Assembly: GCA_012728565.1 (NCBI GenBank)
Contig: JAAYEV010000228.1
Coordinates: 1-51,161 of the forward strand
Direction: 5' to 3'
DNA: 51,161 nt
DNA from: Clostridiales bacterium
GTDB taxonomy: Bacteria; Bacillota; Clostridia; Ch29
Part shown: one piece after another, positions 9,923-20,417 of the stretch
Numbering within the stretch: position 1 is the stretch's first letter
How the letters are laid out: each line of letters begins with the position of its first letter
Program-made: the position numbers and the translations under genes
Notes under the pieces: model-generated
Databases searched by the model: none
What the model was told of the DNA's origin: nothing
Seen by the model: only the letters and a program-made list of their open reading frames with translations

Positions 9923-10903
9923 CTATTCCCAGGCCTTCATTATCTCGATTCCCTTGAAATAGTGTTTCAGGATTTCTTCCGCTTTTTTGCCCTCCTTGGC
10001 AAGGGCATAGGCGCCCCACTGGGACATGCCCACCCCGTGGCCGTACCCTCGGCCCTTTATTACAAGCCGGTCTCCCTGGACCTCTATGCTGTCTATAAGC
10101 GTCGACTTCATCTTTGTGCTGCCGATGGCTATTCGAAAGCCTGGAGCGGATACCTTTTTGCCGTCAAAGTCCAACGTGACAGCCCTGCCCGAAGGACCCT
10201 TTTCCGCAACCTTGACGCTGCTTAGGCCCTTTATTTGAACCCCCGTTTCCTTAAGGGCCTTCTCCACTTCCTGCCTGGAAAAGGAAGCTGTCCAATTGCT
10301 GTCGTCCTTTGGAGCCTCGGGTGAATCCGGCGAATCCACAACTTTTATATAGGGGGGCTCGGCCTCTTCAAAGGCAAGGCCTTCCTTGGCGGATGCCGTC
10401 TTTCCCCCGGCATGGGCATGAAACCAGGCCTTTATATAGTTGTTATTGTAGACCGCAACTTCACCCCTGGTCCTTTCCACCGCTTTTTTTACCCTGTCGT
10501 TGACCGCCTGTTGGTTCCATGCCTGGGCTTCCTCAATGTCGGTGGAAACGTGGGCTCCCTCGTACTTGGATCCGCCCTTTTCGGATACGAATTCCATGAC
10601 AAAGGTACGGGCCAGGATTGCCTGGGCCGCCAACGCCTCTTCAGGCCAATCGTTTTTCATCTCTCCCGCCACTACGCCCTGCAGGTATTCCTCAAAGGGC
10701 AGTTCCTTTATTTCGCCGGTTTCCTTTATATACACCTTTAAAACCGGTTCCTTTCCCTGTCCCCTGCTGATGGATTCCGGGATCTTTAACGGCGCCTGCT
10801 CGGGCGCAGGCCTTCTTTCCTGCCTTCTGCAGGAGGCACAGGATATTAAAAGCAGAAGCACCACAATGAATAATAAGACTTTTACCGCGCTATTTCGCTT
10901 CAC
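9923..10903 (-). CDS. SpoIID/LytB-domain lipoprotein
   Basis: GYGHGVGMSQWGAYALA hallmark; signal/lipobox LLISCASC; likely GTG start after RBS aaaggaggg. Confidence 0.9.
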   Translation of the reverse strand: MKRNSAVKVLLFIVVLLLLISCASCRRQERRPAPEQAPLKIPESISRGQGKEPVLKVYIKETGEIKELPFEEYLQGVVAGEMKNDWPEEALAAQAILARTFVMEFVSEKGGSKYEGAHVSTDIEEAQAWNQQAVNDRVKKAVERTRGEVAVYNNNYIKAWFHAHAGGKTASAKEGLAFEEAEPPYIKVVDSPDSPEAPKDDSNWTASFSRQEVEKALKETGVQIKGLSSVKVAEKGPSGRAVTLDFDGKKVSAPGFRIAIGSTKMKSTLIDSIEVQGDRLVIKGRGYGHGVGMSQWGAYALAKEGKKAEEILKHYFKGIEIMKAWE

Positions 10904-11239
10904 TTCCCAAATCCCTCCTTTTTGTTTGCCCGGTGGGCTGTACCGATACCGCCCGGCCGCTGCCGGACAGCATACATTCACCAACCGAACAAGGCGGGCT
11001 ATCGCCTGCCATTGTTATTATTATTTGGAATATTTATTTTTTCTAATATGCAAATATTTACCTTAAGTCCTTCGGGTATTTCGGCCCGCCGCCGCGCAGG
11101 CGGCTGCCAGGCTCCGGCCGGATAACAGCCCGGCGGTGGAAGGTTCAGTATAACCCGGGGCAGGCAGCACCCTTGGGGAGAAAATGAAGCGGCCGAAAAA
11201 TGCCGAAGCGGCGGGTATAAAAACCCGCCGCTAATTTTT

Positions 11240-11482
11240 TTACTCCATAAGTTCATACATTTCCCTTGCCCGGTCTTTGCCGGCATTCTCTATTAAATCC
11301 AGCACCCGGACCCGGACCCTTTTTTCACCAAAGGCAAGTTCCAAAACATCTCCCGGTTTTACCTCCGAGCCCGCCTTTGCCATTTTGCCGTTTTGCAGTA
11401 TCCTGCCCCGGTCACAGGCCTCCTTTGCCACGGTTCTTCTTTTTATAAGCCTCGATTCTTTTAAGAATTTGTCCAGCCTCAA
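11240..11482 (-). CDS. rqcP: S4-domain RNA-binding protein (RqcP/YabO)
   Basis: MRLDKFLKESRLIKRRTVAKEACDRGRI S4 domain. Confidence 0.92.
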   Translation of the reverse strand: MRLDKFLKESRLIKRRTVAKEACDRGRILQNGKMAKAGSEVKPGDVLELAFGEKRVRVRVLDLIENAGKDRAREMYELME

Positions 11483-11510
11483 GTCCTACCCTCCCGTTCG
11501 CCGGTAAGAG

Positions 11511-11538
11511 AAAAATCAGGTCCTAGGACCTGATTTTT
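11511..11538 (-). terminator. perfect 28-nt palindrome downstream of hup
   Basis: AAAAATCAGGTCCTAGGACCTGATTTTT. Confidence 0.8.
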
Positions 11539-11550
11539 TTTATTTTCTTA

Positions 11551-11826
11551 CTATTGGTTCACCATGTCCTTCAGGGCTTTTCCGGCTTTGAAGACCGGGG
11601 CCTTGGAAGCGGGTATTACCATCTCTTCCTGGGTCTTGGGGTTGCGTCCTTTTCTTTCTTTCCTGGTCTTTACCTCGAAGGTCCCGAAACCGACCAACTG
11701 TACCTTTTCGCCCTTAACCAATGCATCGTTAACCGACTCCATGAACGCGTTTACGGCTTTCTCAGCGTCTTTTTTGGTCAAACCGCTCTTCTCGGCCATG
11801 CTGGCAATAAGTTCTGCTTTATTCAC
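11551..11826 (-). CDS. hup: HU family DNA-binding protein
   Basis: GFGTFEVKTRKERKGRNPKT signature. Confidence 0.98.
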   Translation of the reverse strand: MNKAELIASMAEKSGLTKKDAEKAVNAFMESVNDALVKGEKVQLVGFGTFEVKTRKERKGRNPKTQEEMVIPASKAPVFKAGKALKDMVNQ

Positions 11827-11907
11827 ATAATTACCTCCCTTTTATTGGATTTCCAAATTTCCAATAATGCTATTCTACGAAATCTTTGAGAATCCTTCTC
11901 TTTGGTA

Positions 11908-13380
11908 CTATTTTTTATCATTTTTATGAAATTTATGTACTTTTGACGCCTGCCAAAGCTGTTCCATCTGGTCAAGAGTCATCCGGTCGAGGGTTTTTCC
12001 CATTTTTAGGGCCTCCTTCTCGATAAAAGCAAACCTTTGGATGAACTTTTCAACCGTCTCCCTAAGGGCCAGTTCGGGCCTTATATTTTCAAACCGGGCC
12101 AGGTTTACCACGGCAAACAATAAATCCCCAAGCTCTTCCTTTATTCTGCTCATTTCGCCGTTTTTATATACCTCTTCCAGCTCGGACAGTTCCTCCTTTA
12201 CCTTCGCCATCACGTCTTCAATCCTGTCCCAGTCAAACCCTGCCAGGGCCGCTTTTTGCTGCACCTTGTAGCTGCGCATCAGCGAGGGCAGTGTTTTTGG
12301 TATATTCATGAGGGCGGCCGTATAGCCCCTTACCCCCTTCTCCTTCCTCTTTGAAGCCTCCCACCTGTCCAGTGCTCCGTCGCTGTCCCGGGCCCTTTGG
12401 CCGCCAAATACGTGGGGGTGCCTGCGGATAAGCTTTTCACATATGCCTTCCACCACCTTGCCAAAGTCAAACTCTCCCTCTTCATCGGCTATCTGGGCAT
12501 GGAACACAACCTGGAGCAGCAAATCCCCCAGTTCCTCCTTAAGCAGCCCTACATCCTTTTTTTCTATAGCGTCCAGTACCTCGTAGGCCTCTTCCAAGAG
12601 ATAGGGCTTAAGGCTTTGGCGGTCCTGTTCCCTGTCCCAGGGGCAGCCCTTCTCTCCCCTGAGTACCCTCATTATTTCCAAAAGGTCGTTTATATCATAG
12701 CCCTGCCTTTGCGCTGCAGGAACGTATACACTGGTAAGATAGTCTATGTATGAAAGCCTGTCCATCTTGTAAAGGGGCACCTTCTCGATTATTTCCCGGC
12801 CTTCCACTCCTGCAGCCCTTATTACCCACACAGGGTAGTGCGCCGGGAATTTTTCCATAAGCGCCAGTTTTACTTCCGAGGCTATAAGCCGGTCATAGAC
12901 CTGGGTTATAATAATACCCTTACCGGTGTCCACCTCTCTCCCTTTAATAGCCAGCCCGTCCAGGACCTGCAAACCCTTAACCGGGTCTATCCCCAGCCTT
13001 TGATATGTTATTTCGAGAAAGCTCATGCCGGCTACCGTCCCAACCTCTATTCCCCTCTGCTTTGCCAAGTCAAGCAGCAGGTAATAGCTGGTTTCGGCCA
13101 CTGCGGGATTTCCCGGTACCGCGTATACCAGGTCGCCTTTTTCCGCTTCCCGCACCAGCGTCTCTGCAATCCGGGCATACACTTTTTCGAAAGTGCTTTC
13201 TTCATGGTAAAACCTGTCGAAGGAATTGTAGGCTATTCCCCGGGCCCTGAGTTCCTCCACCATCGGGTGCTTTTCCGTCCTTAAAAAAACCCTTTGAGCC
13301 TTTTCCAGCGTTTCCAAAGCTTCCAGCGTAAGGTGCTCCCACCGCCCGGGGCCCAGGCCTACTACCGTAATTCTTCCCAT
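11908..13380 (-). CDS. mazG: MazG family NTP pyrophosphohydrolase fused to SAM-methylase-like domain (YabN)
   Basis: N-terminal TP_methylase fold, C-terminal MazG repeats (GCPWDREQ, EELGDLLLQVVFH). Confidence 0.95.
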   Translation of the reverse strand: MGRITVVGLGPGRWEHLTLEALETLEKAQRVFLRTEKHPMVEELRARGIAYNSFDRFYHEESTFEKVYARIAETLVREAEKGDLVYAVPGNPAVAETSYYLLLDLAKQRGIEVGTVAGMSFLEITYQRLGIDPVKGLQVLDGLAIKGREVDTGKGIIITQVYDRLIASEVKLALMEKFPAHYPVWVIRAAGVEGREIIEKVPLYKMDRLSYIDYLTSVYVPAAQRQGYDINDLLEIMRVLRGEKGCPWDREQDRQSLKPYLLEEAYEVLDAIEKKDVGLLKEELGDLLLQVVFHAQIADEEGEFDFGKVVEGICEKLIRRHPHVFGGQRARDSDGALDRWEASKRKEKGVRGYTAALMNIPKTLPSLMRSYKVQQKAALAGFDWDRIEDVMAKVKEELSELEEVYKNGEMSRIKEELGDLLFAVVNLARFENIRPELALRETVEKFIQRFAFIEKEALKMGKTLDRMTLDQMEQLWQASKVHKFHKNDKK

Positions 13381-13395
13381 AAACTCGAATGCCTC

Positions 13396-14994
13396 CTATT
13401 TCTTAAAGATTCCGGTTCTTTTAAGCAGTGCCGTTATCCTTTTGCCGCCCGGCATCAGTTCCAGTTCCCCTGCCGTTACCCCGCCTATTAGAACCAGCAC
13501 TACGCCATAAAGAGCAGCCCCGGCCGAAACCGCCGTAAGGGTGGCAAGCGTGTTGCTGCCCACAGCCTTTAATGCCGCCGCATAAACCGCCGCCGCCGCC
13601 GCTGACATCACAACGGTTGCCGCCACCGGCTTTATTAAGGAATCCATAATCCCGATGCGGATTCCTATTTCCCTTTTAACGGCGGCATAGTCCAGCACCG
13701 CCGCCACCATGTATCCCACCACCGTGCCCAGGGCGGCGCCCCTTATGTTTATTGCTGCAATACCGGTCAGGAAGTAGCTTGTAACCAGTTTGAAAACCGA
13801 GCCTATGAGCAGGTTCTTAACCGGTATTATCGGTTTGCCTATGCCCTGCAGCATACCGGTAGCGGTCTGGATAACCGCCAGGAAAACAAAGCCCAGTGCC
13901 AGCACCTGCATCACCATCCACGCTTCCGGTTCCCGGGGGTACAGCATAAGCATTATGGGCCGGGCCAGCACAAACAATCCCGCCGAAGCGGGGAGCCCCA
14001 CCAGTATCCCGGTTTTCATCCCCACCACCGATTTCCTTCTCAAGCCCTGCCAATCCTTTCGGGCCAACGATTCGGATACGGCGGGCACAAGGCTGGCGGC
14101 CAGCGCCACCGTTATGACCTGGGGGAAATTAATAAGAGTGGCCGCCATCTGGGATAGCTGCCCGTACATGCTGTTGGACTGTTCTATGGAAAACCCGGCG
14201 AACTGGAGCCGCCTTACGACTATTCCCAGGTCGATGAGCGTCATAAGCGGCATCACCGAAGTGCCGAGGGTTATGGGTATCGCTATCGCAAAAAGCCGGT
14301 ACAGTATGCTGCTCATGGATTCCCGCACCCCTATCGGGCTTTGCCGGTCCTCCGCCAGTATTTTCTTTTTGTTAAACAGGTAGACCATGTAAATAACTAT
14401 AAGCCCGGCCACGGCACCGGAGGAGGCACCGAAGGACGCCCCGGCGGCGGCGTATTCCAGTCCCCTTGGCAAAAGCACTATGGCCAGTATGAATCCAACA
14501 ATCACCCTTCCCAGTTGTTCAAAAACCTGCGAAAGGGCCGTGGGTACCATATTCTGCAGCCCCTGGAAATATCCCCGGAAGGCGGACATAAGCGGCACAA
14601 AAAACAGCGCCGGGGCCACCGCTATCATGGAATAGTAAGCCTTGGGATTTTGTATGGCATTCACCAGGTACTTTGAAGCCGCGAACAGGGCCGTTGAAGA
14701 GACCAGGCCCACCGCGAACAGCGTGACAAAGGAAACCCTGAATACCCGGTGTGCTTCTGCGGGCTGTCCCAGAGCGATTTTTTCCGAAACCAGCTTTGAT
14801 ATGGCGGTGGGCAGTCCCGTCGTGGAGATTGCAATGAGAAACCCGTATATGGGATAGGCCGACCCGTAATAGCCCATTCCCTCCGAAGTGATTATATTTG
14901 CAAGGGGAATCCTGTAAACCGCTCCGATGACCTTTACAATAACCCCGGCTATGCTCAGTATGAGCGTCCCCTTTAATAGCGAATGCTTTTGCAT
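13396..14994 (-). CDS. SpoVB/MurJ-like polysaccharide (flippase) protein
   Basis: Multi-TM MATE-like sequence, GMGYYGSAYPIYGFLIAISTTGLPTAISKLVSE. Confidence 0.93.
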   Translation of the reverse strand: MQKHSLLKGTLILSIAGVIVKVIGAVYRIPLANIITSEGMGYYGSAYPIYGFLIAISTTGLPTAISKLVSEKIALGQPAEAHRVFRVSFVTLFAVGLVSSTALFAASKYLVNAIQNPKAYYSMIAVAPALFFVPLMSAFRGYFQGLQNMVPTALSQVFEQLGRVIVGFILAIVLLPRGLEYAAAGASFGASSGAVAGLIVIYMVYLFNKKKILAEDRQSPIGVRESMSSILYRLFAIAIPITLGTSVMPLMTLIDLGIVVRRLQFAGFSIEQSNSMYGQLSQMAATLINFPQVITVALAASLVPAVSESLARKDWQGLRRKSVVGMKTGILVGLPASAGLFVLARPIMLMLYPREPEAWMVMQVLALGFVFLAVIQTATGMLQGIGKPIIPVKNLLIGSVFKLVTSYFLTGIAAINIRGAALGTVVGYMVAAVLDYAAVKREIGIRIGIMDSLIKPVAATVVMSAAAAAVYAAALKAVGSNTLATLTAVSAGAALYGVVLVLIGGVTAGELELMPGGKRITALLKRTGIFKK

Positions 14995-15100
14995 GCCCTT
15001 TGCCCCCTATTTTTCGCATCTATAAAACATAAATATTATACCAGAAATACCAGGCAGTATACAGGTCTTGTGCTCCATAAACTTAATCAGTGCCCATGAC

Positions 15101-15133
15101 AAAAAAACAGCAGTCTTGATGCTGCTGTTTTTT
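15101..15133 (-). terminator. terminator after spoVT
   Basis: AACAGCAG...CTGCTGTT with A/T runs. Confidence 0.75.
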
Positions 15134-15155
15134 GAGCCGTTTTTTTATGTCAACG

Positions 15156-15713
15156 CTACTGCTCCATCTGCTTGCCCAGGAACGAAGCCGCTGCGGTTGA
15201 CAGCTTTGTCTCCAGTTCGCCCATCCTAACATCGCTTTCCTTAGAAAGAAGTATGACTGCTCCTATCGGATCGCCCAAGGATACTATCGGAGCAATTACC
15301 TGAGCAGTATACTTGGTTTCACCATCCTCATCGGATGCAATGCCAATAGTCCTGTGACCTTCGGTTTTGTTCAGAACTACCGCTTTCTTTTCCTCCATCG
15401 TCTTTTCGAGGGCGGCGCTTACCCGCTTTTCCATGTATTCCTTTTTGGACGCACCTGCTACGGATATTATTGTATCTCTATCGGCAATCACTGCTATATG
15501 ACCGGATGCTTCATTAAGAGATTCTGCGTACTCCTGTGCAAATTCGTTCAACTCTCCGATAGGTGAATATTTCTTAAGTATTACTTCCCCTTCCCGATCG
15601 GTAAATATCTCCAAGGGGTCCCCTTCCCTGATCCTAAGGGTTCTCCTGATTTCCTTGGGTATTACAACCCTGCCAAGGTCATCAATTCGCCTCACTATCC
15701 CTGTTGCCTTCAA
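15156..15713 (-). CDS. spoVT: stage V sporulation protein T (AbrB-like with GAF domain)
   Basis: MKATGIVRRIDDLGRVVIPKEIRRTLRIREGDPLEIF. Confidence 0.98.
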   Translation of the reverse strand: MKATGIVRRIDDLGRVVIPKEIRRTLRIREGDPLEIFTDREGEVILKKYSPIGELNEFAQEYAESLNEASGHIAVIADRDTIISVAGASKKEYMEKRVSAALEKTMEEKKAVVLNKTEGHRTIGIASDEDGETKYTAQVIAPIVSLGDPIGAVILLSKESDVRMGELETKLSTAAASFLGKQMEQ

Positions 15714-15845
15714 CGGTGTATCCCTCCTTTTTCTGAATTTTGTTACAGATTACCCAGCAAGATTATTATTAGATACTTACCGGGGTTTTATTCATAATCT
15801 GCAACTTGAAGTACAGAAAAAGGATATTATTTGTTTTTTCGGTCT

Positions 15846-16820
15846 TTACATATTTTTCGGGTAGGTTTTCACATCCGCCTGTTCCCTGAGTTTTGAAACA
15901 GCCTGGCTGTACGCTTCTTCCTGCTCGTAATAAAGAAGCATGGCCTCTATGTTATCCCTTACTTCCTCGAAGGGAGTGGGGTCCACGATGGTCTTTTCAA
16001 AAACTTTTATTATATGAAACCCGAACATGGTCTCCACTATACCGCTTATCTCGCCCTCCTCCAGTGCAAAGGCCGCCTCTTCGAAGGGCTGCACCATCAT
16101 TCCGTAACCGAATTCCCCGAGGTCGCCCTTGCTGGTCTTGCCGTTAGGATCCACGGAGTACTGTTCCGCCAGCTTCCCGAAGTCCTCCCCGGCCTTTGCC
16201 TTGGCCAGCACCTCCTCGGCCTTCTCCCGGGTGTCAAGAAGGATATGGCTTGCCCTTACCCTGTCGTTCTTGAACTCCTTTATGTTTTCATCATAGTATT
16301 TCCTTATATCCTCTTCCGAAACGGTAGCATCCTCCACCACTTTTTCCCTGTACTTTCTTATTACCAGGTCCCGCTTTACCTGGGAAGCGAATTCCTGCTC
16401 GGTTAGGTTTTGATTTTTGAGAAATTCAAGGTATTTTTGCTCATCCCCAATAGAATCCTTATAGGCCTTTACCTCCTGGTCCACCTCCTGCTGGGTCACC
16501 TCTATTCCCTGCTTTTCGGCGTCTTCCAGGACCAACCTTTCAAGTATAAGTTTTTCCACCACCTGTTCCTTCACCACATCGATAAATTTCCTGCCGTCAA
16601 TATCCTGGTTCCAAATATCGGCTCCGTACTGGCTCTCAATGGTGATTTTATGCAAATCGAAACTCTTGTCGAACTCCTCCCTGGTTATCACCTGGCCGTT
16701 CACCTCGGCAACAACGGAGTTCTTTATCGCTTCGGGATTTTTCCTTATAATACCGCAGCCTGATACTGCAACCACAAGCACCACAGCCGTCACCAGCAGC
16801 AAGGTCTTCTTCATCTTCAA
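15846..16820 (-). CDS. peptidylprolyl isomerase lipoprotein (PrsA/SurA-like)
   Basis: Lipobox VSGCG; rotamase SHILLDTREKAEEVLAKAKAGEDFGKLAEQYSVDP. Confidence 0.94.
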   Translation of the reverse strand: MKMKKTLLLVTAVVLVVAVSGCGIIRKNPEAIKNSVVAEVNGQVITREEFDKSFDLHKITIESQYGADIWNQDIDGRKFIDVVKEQVVEKLILERLVLEDAEKQGIEVTQQEVDQEVKAYKDSIGDEQKYLEFLKNQNLTEQEFASQVKRDLVIRKYREKVVEDATVSEEDIRKYYDENIKEFKNDRVRASHILLDTREKAEEVLAKAKAGEDFGKLAEQYSVDPNGKTSKGDLGEFGYGMMVQPFEEAAFALEEGEISGIVETMFGFHIIKVFEKTIVDPTPFEEVRDNIEAMLLYYEQEEAYSQAVSKLREQADVKTYPKNM

Positions 16821-16870
16821 GTTGAATTCACTCCCCTACCCGGAATCGTATATCCTAATTATATAGTAAT

Positions 16871-19800
16871 TTAGTCTTTGTTAAAACATATAATTTTTTC
16901 TAACAGGCTTTTTATTACCAACAGCATCCTGCGGGGATCTGCTGCATCGGTTTTGAAAGTAAAACCGGGGGTCGCCGTGGCCCGGAACTTCAGCTTTCCC
17001 GGGTACCCACTCATCAATTCGGCTATGGTCCGGGGCTTAACGGGCGCATCCTCGGTAAACTGCACCTTTATCAGGTTTCCCCTTTGCTCCACCGCGGCAA
17101 TGCCCAAACCCTGGCACAGCGATTTGATGTATGAAAGAAGCAGCAGGTTTACAACCGGGAGCGGCGGGTCGCCGAACCGGTCTTTTATTTCCTCGGTTAC
17201 ATCGGAATAATCGACATCGGTCTCTATGGAGGCAATGCGCCTGTATATTTCAACTTTTTGTTTCTCGTCGCCGATATAGGAATCCGGGATGTAGGCATCC
17301 ACCTTGAAGTCCAGCTGGGTTTCCACTCTCTTCTCCACCGGAAGCCCATTAAGTTCCTTGACCGTCTGGTCCAGCAGCTTGCAGTACAGGTCGTAGCCCA
17401 CGGTAATCATATGCCCGTGCTGCTCCGGCCCCAGTATATTGCCGGCACCCCTTATCTCAAGGTCCCTCAGGGCGATTTTAAAACCGGCGCCGAACTCGGT
17501 GAACTCCTTTATGGCCTTCAGCCTTTTTTCCGCGGCCTCGGTCAGCACCTTATCCTTCCTGTAGGTAAAATATGCATAGGCCAGCCGATTGGACCGGCCC
17601 ACGCGGCCTTTAAGCTGGTACATCTGGGACAGCCCCAGCCTGTCGGAATCGGTTACTATAAGCGTGTTAACATTCGGCATGTCCAGCCCGTTTTCTATGA
17701 TGGTGGTGCAAAGCAGTATGTCGTATTTCCCTTCATAGAAGTCCACCATCACTTTCTCAAGGGTCCCTTCGTCCATCCTACCGTGGGCTATGCCGATGGA
17801 CGCCTCCGGCACCAGCGCTTTTAGCTCCCTTGCCATCTTCTCTATCGAATTGATACGGTTGTGAACAAAATAAACCTGCCCGTTTCTGCCCAACTCCCTC
17901 AATATTGCGTCCCTAATAAGCCGGTCGCTCTGTTCCACTATATAGGTCTCCACCGGGTACCTGTCCCGAGGAGGGTCCAACAGGATACTCATATCCCTCA
18001 TGCCCGCCATGGACATGTGCAGTGTCCTGGGTGTCGGGGTTGCGGTGAGCGTCAGCACGTCAATGTTTTCCTTAAGTTTTTTTATGGCCTCCTTGTGAAG
18101 CACACCAAACCTTTGTTCCTCGTCCACTATAAGAAGGCCCAAGTCCTTGAACTGTACATCCGGCTGCAGCAGCCGGTGGGTGCCTATGAGAATGTCTATA
18201 TTGCCTTCTTTAAGAAGCCTTAATATTTCCTGCTGCCGGCCGGCGGTCCTGAACCGGCTTATCATTTCAACATTTACCGGGAACTGTTCCATCCTCTGCC
18301 TGAAGGTGTTGTAATGCTGCTGGGCAAGTATGGTGGTGGGAACCAGCATCGCCACCTGTTTCCCGTCCATAACCGCCTTGAAAGCCGCCCTCATCGCCAC
18401 CTCGGTTTTGCCGTAGCCCACGTCGCCGCACAACAGCCGGTCCATTGGCCTTTTTCTTTCCATATCCCTTTTTGTCTCTTCAATGCACCGCAGCTGGTCG
18501 GGGGTTTCCTCGTAGGGGAACAGGTCATCAAACTGCTTTTGCCATATTGTATCCGGGCTGAAGGCGTATCCTTCAGCCGCTTCCCTGGCAGCGTAAAGCT
18601 GCAGCAGTTCCCTTGCCATGCCCTCTATGGCCTTCTTTACCCCGGCCTTGGTTTTTGCCCATTCCCTGCCCCCCATTTTGTTTACGCGTACCTTTTTGCC
18701 CTCGGCACCGACGTACTTTTGTATAAGGTGGGACTGGTAGGTGGGAAGGTACAGCATATCGCCGCCCCTGTACTCAATCTGTAAATAGTCCCGCTTTATG
18801 CCCTCCACCTTTAGTTCCCTAATTCCCCTGTATATGCCTATGCCCAGGTTCTCATGGACCACGTAATCGCCGGGGCTGAGCTCGGTAAAGATTTCTATGC
18901 CCTGTTTTTTTGCCTTTTTGGAGGGTTTAAGCCTTTTTTTTGAAGCGCCGAAAATATCCCGGTCGGAAAACACCGCCAGTTTTGCCTGGGGGAAAAGAAA
19001 ACCCTCCCTAACCGCCCCGGTATCCAGCACCACCTCTCCGTCCATGAAGTCCCTGCCGGTGATGCCTCCGGCCACGGCAGGAAATATGTCCTCCTTTTTG
19101 AGTTCCTGCTCCAGTATTTCCTGCCGGGAAGTTGACCCGGCCAGTACGCATACAAGGTAGCCCTCCCTCCTTAGCCTTGCCACCTCCTTGGTAAAAAGGG
19201 GCAGTTTGCCGTGGAAAGTACCCATTGACCTTGTGGAAAAATGAAAATCCCTCCCCCGCCCCTTCAATATATCGGTAATACCCACCACCGGCCTTTTCTC
19301 AAGCATGACTTCCAGCTGCGCCGGGTCAAATATCCTGTGCCGCTGCCGGTGGAGGGCTGCTCCCCTTTCAAGCCTGTCGCTGTAATGGTTTAAAAAGTCT
19401 GTATGAAATTTCTCCGCCTCTTCAAAAATCCTTACCGGGTTATCCAGTACCAGCAGGTGGTTTTCCCCCAGGTATTCGAAAAAGTCCGTCGTCCGGCACC
19501 CGTACATGTGGTAGTTGCCAAGAAACCGGCTGCCTGCCCCGGTTAGGATGGCCTCCTTCACCCGGGAGACCTCCCCCTCCAGCTCCGCGGCCCGGTCCCT
19601 TTGGCCGGAAGCTCTAATCGCCTTTACCGTTTCTTTAAGGTCGGCATCCATACCGCGGGCTATATTCTTTCCCTCTTCCGGCAGCATAATCAGTTCCCTG
19701 CAGGGCGGTATCCTTACGCTGTCCACCCTTTCAACCGACCTTTGGGAATGGGTATCCATAATCCTTATCGATTCTACCTCGTCCCCAAAAAATTCCATCC

Positions 19801-20401
19801 TGTACGAAAAGGAGGCCCCCACCGGGAATACGTCCAGTATCCCGCCCCTGGCGCTGAACTGGCCCGGCCCCTCGGTCATATCCTCCCTTTCATAGCCGGC
19901 AAGGGTAAGCCCCTTTATTACTTCCTCCATGCCGGGCCTCTGGCCCACCTCTACATGCAGCGTGTATTCCTTGTACCTTTCAGGGGGCATCACCGGGAAC
20001 ATCAGCGCTTCCACGGTGGCTACCGCAATATCCGCATCCCCAAAAGTTAGCGCGCCCAGGGCCGCTATCCTCTCCCATTCCGCTTCCATGCTGTGCACCA
20101 TGTCGTTGTACAATACCGGCTGCAGCGAAGGATAGTAGAACACCCTGCCGGTAAAACCCTTAAGGTCCTCAAGCAGCTCCCGGGCATTGGCGTCACTGCT
20201 GCAAACCACTACAATAGGGTACCCTTTGTCGGCAAGGGCAGCCGTCCAAAAAGCCCTCCGGGACCCCGAAAGGCCTGATAAATCAATCCTTTTTTCCCCC
20301 CCACTAAGCTCCAATACCGCCTGGTTAAACGGGGGGCTTTGCTGTATCCTGCGAAGGATATACTTGAAATTCAATACGCACAACCCCTTAAGCAAATGCA
20401 A
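16871..20401 (-). CDS. mfd: transcription-repair coupling factor
   Basis: UvrB-like N-terminus, CarD-type RNAP interaction domain, RecG-like helicase motifs (LLCGDVGYGKTEVAMRAAF). Confidence 0.98.
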   Translation of the reverse strand: MHLLKGLCVLNFKYILRRIQQSPPFNQAVLELSGGEKRIDLSGLSGSRRAFWTAALADKGYPIVVVCSSDANARELLEDLKGFTGRVFYYPSLQPVLYNDMVHSMEAEWERIAALGALTFGDADIAVATVEALMFPVMPPERYKEYTLHVEVGQRPGMEEVIKGLTLAGYEREDMTEGPGQFSARGGILDVFPVGASFSYRMEFFGDEVESIRIMDTHSQRSVERVDSVRIPPCRELIMLPEEGKNIARGMDADLKETVKAIRASGQRDRAAELEGEVSRVKEAILTGAGSRFLGNYHMYGCRTTDFFEYLGENHLLVLDNPVRIFEEAEKFHTDFLNHYSDRLERGAALHRQRHRIFDPAQLEVMLEKRPVVGITDILKGRGRDFHFSTRSMGTFHGKLPLFTKEVARLRREGYLVCVLAGSTSRQEILEQELKKEDIFPAVAGGITGRDFMDGEVVLDTGAVREGFLFPQAKLAVFSDRDIFGASKKRLKPSKKAKKQGIEIFTELSPGDYVVHENLGIGIYRGIRELKVEGIKRDYLQIEYRGGDMLYLPTYQSHLIQKYVGAEGKKVRVNKMGGREWAKTKAGVKKAIEGMARELLQLYAAREAAEGYAFSPDTIWQKQFDDLFPYEETPDQLRCIEETKRDMERKRPMDRLLCGDVGYGKTEVAMRAAFKAVMDGKQVAMLVPTTILAQQHYNTFRQRMEQFPVNVEMISRFRTAGRQQEILRLLKEGNIDILIGTHRLLQPDVQFKDLGLLIVDEEQRFGVLHKEAIKKLKENIDVLTLTATPTPRTLHMSMAGMRDMSILLDPPRDRYPVETYIVEQSDRLIRDAILRELGRNGQVYFVHNRINSIEKMARELKALVPEASIGIAHGRMDEGTLEKVMVDFYEGKYDILLCTTIIENGLDMPNVNTLIVTDSDRLGLSQMYQLKGRVGRSNRLAYAYFTYRKDKVLTEAAEKRLKAIKEFTEFGAGFKIALRDLEIRGAGNILGPEQHGHMITVGYDLYCKLLDQTVKELNGLPVEKRVETQLDFKVDAYIPDSYIGDEKQKVEIYRRIASIETDVDYSDVTEEIKDRFGDPPLPVVNLLLLSYIKSLCQGLGIAAVEQRGNLIKVQFTEDAPVKPRTIAELMSGYPGKLKFRATATPGFTFKTDAADPRRMLLVIKSLLEKIICFNKD

Positions 20402-20417
20402 ATGTTACCGGGCTCTT

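Noticed and set aside
11000-11239. GC-rich intergenic region between the SpoIID-like gene and rqcP as a possible cobalamin-type riboswitch
   Set aside because: No conserved B12-box or other known core could be read; only ordinary hairpin potential.
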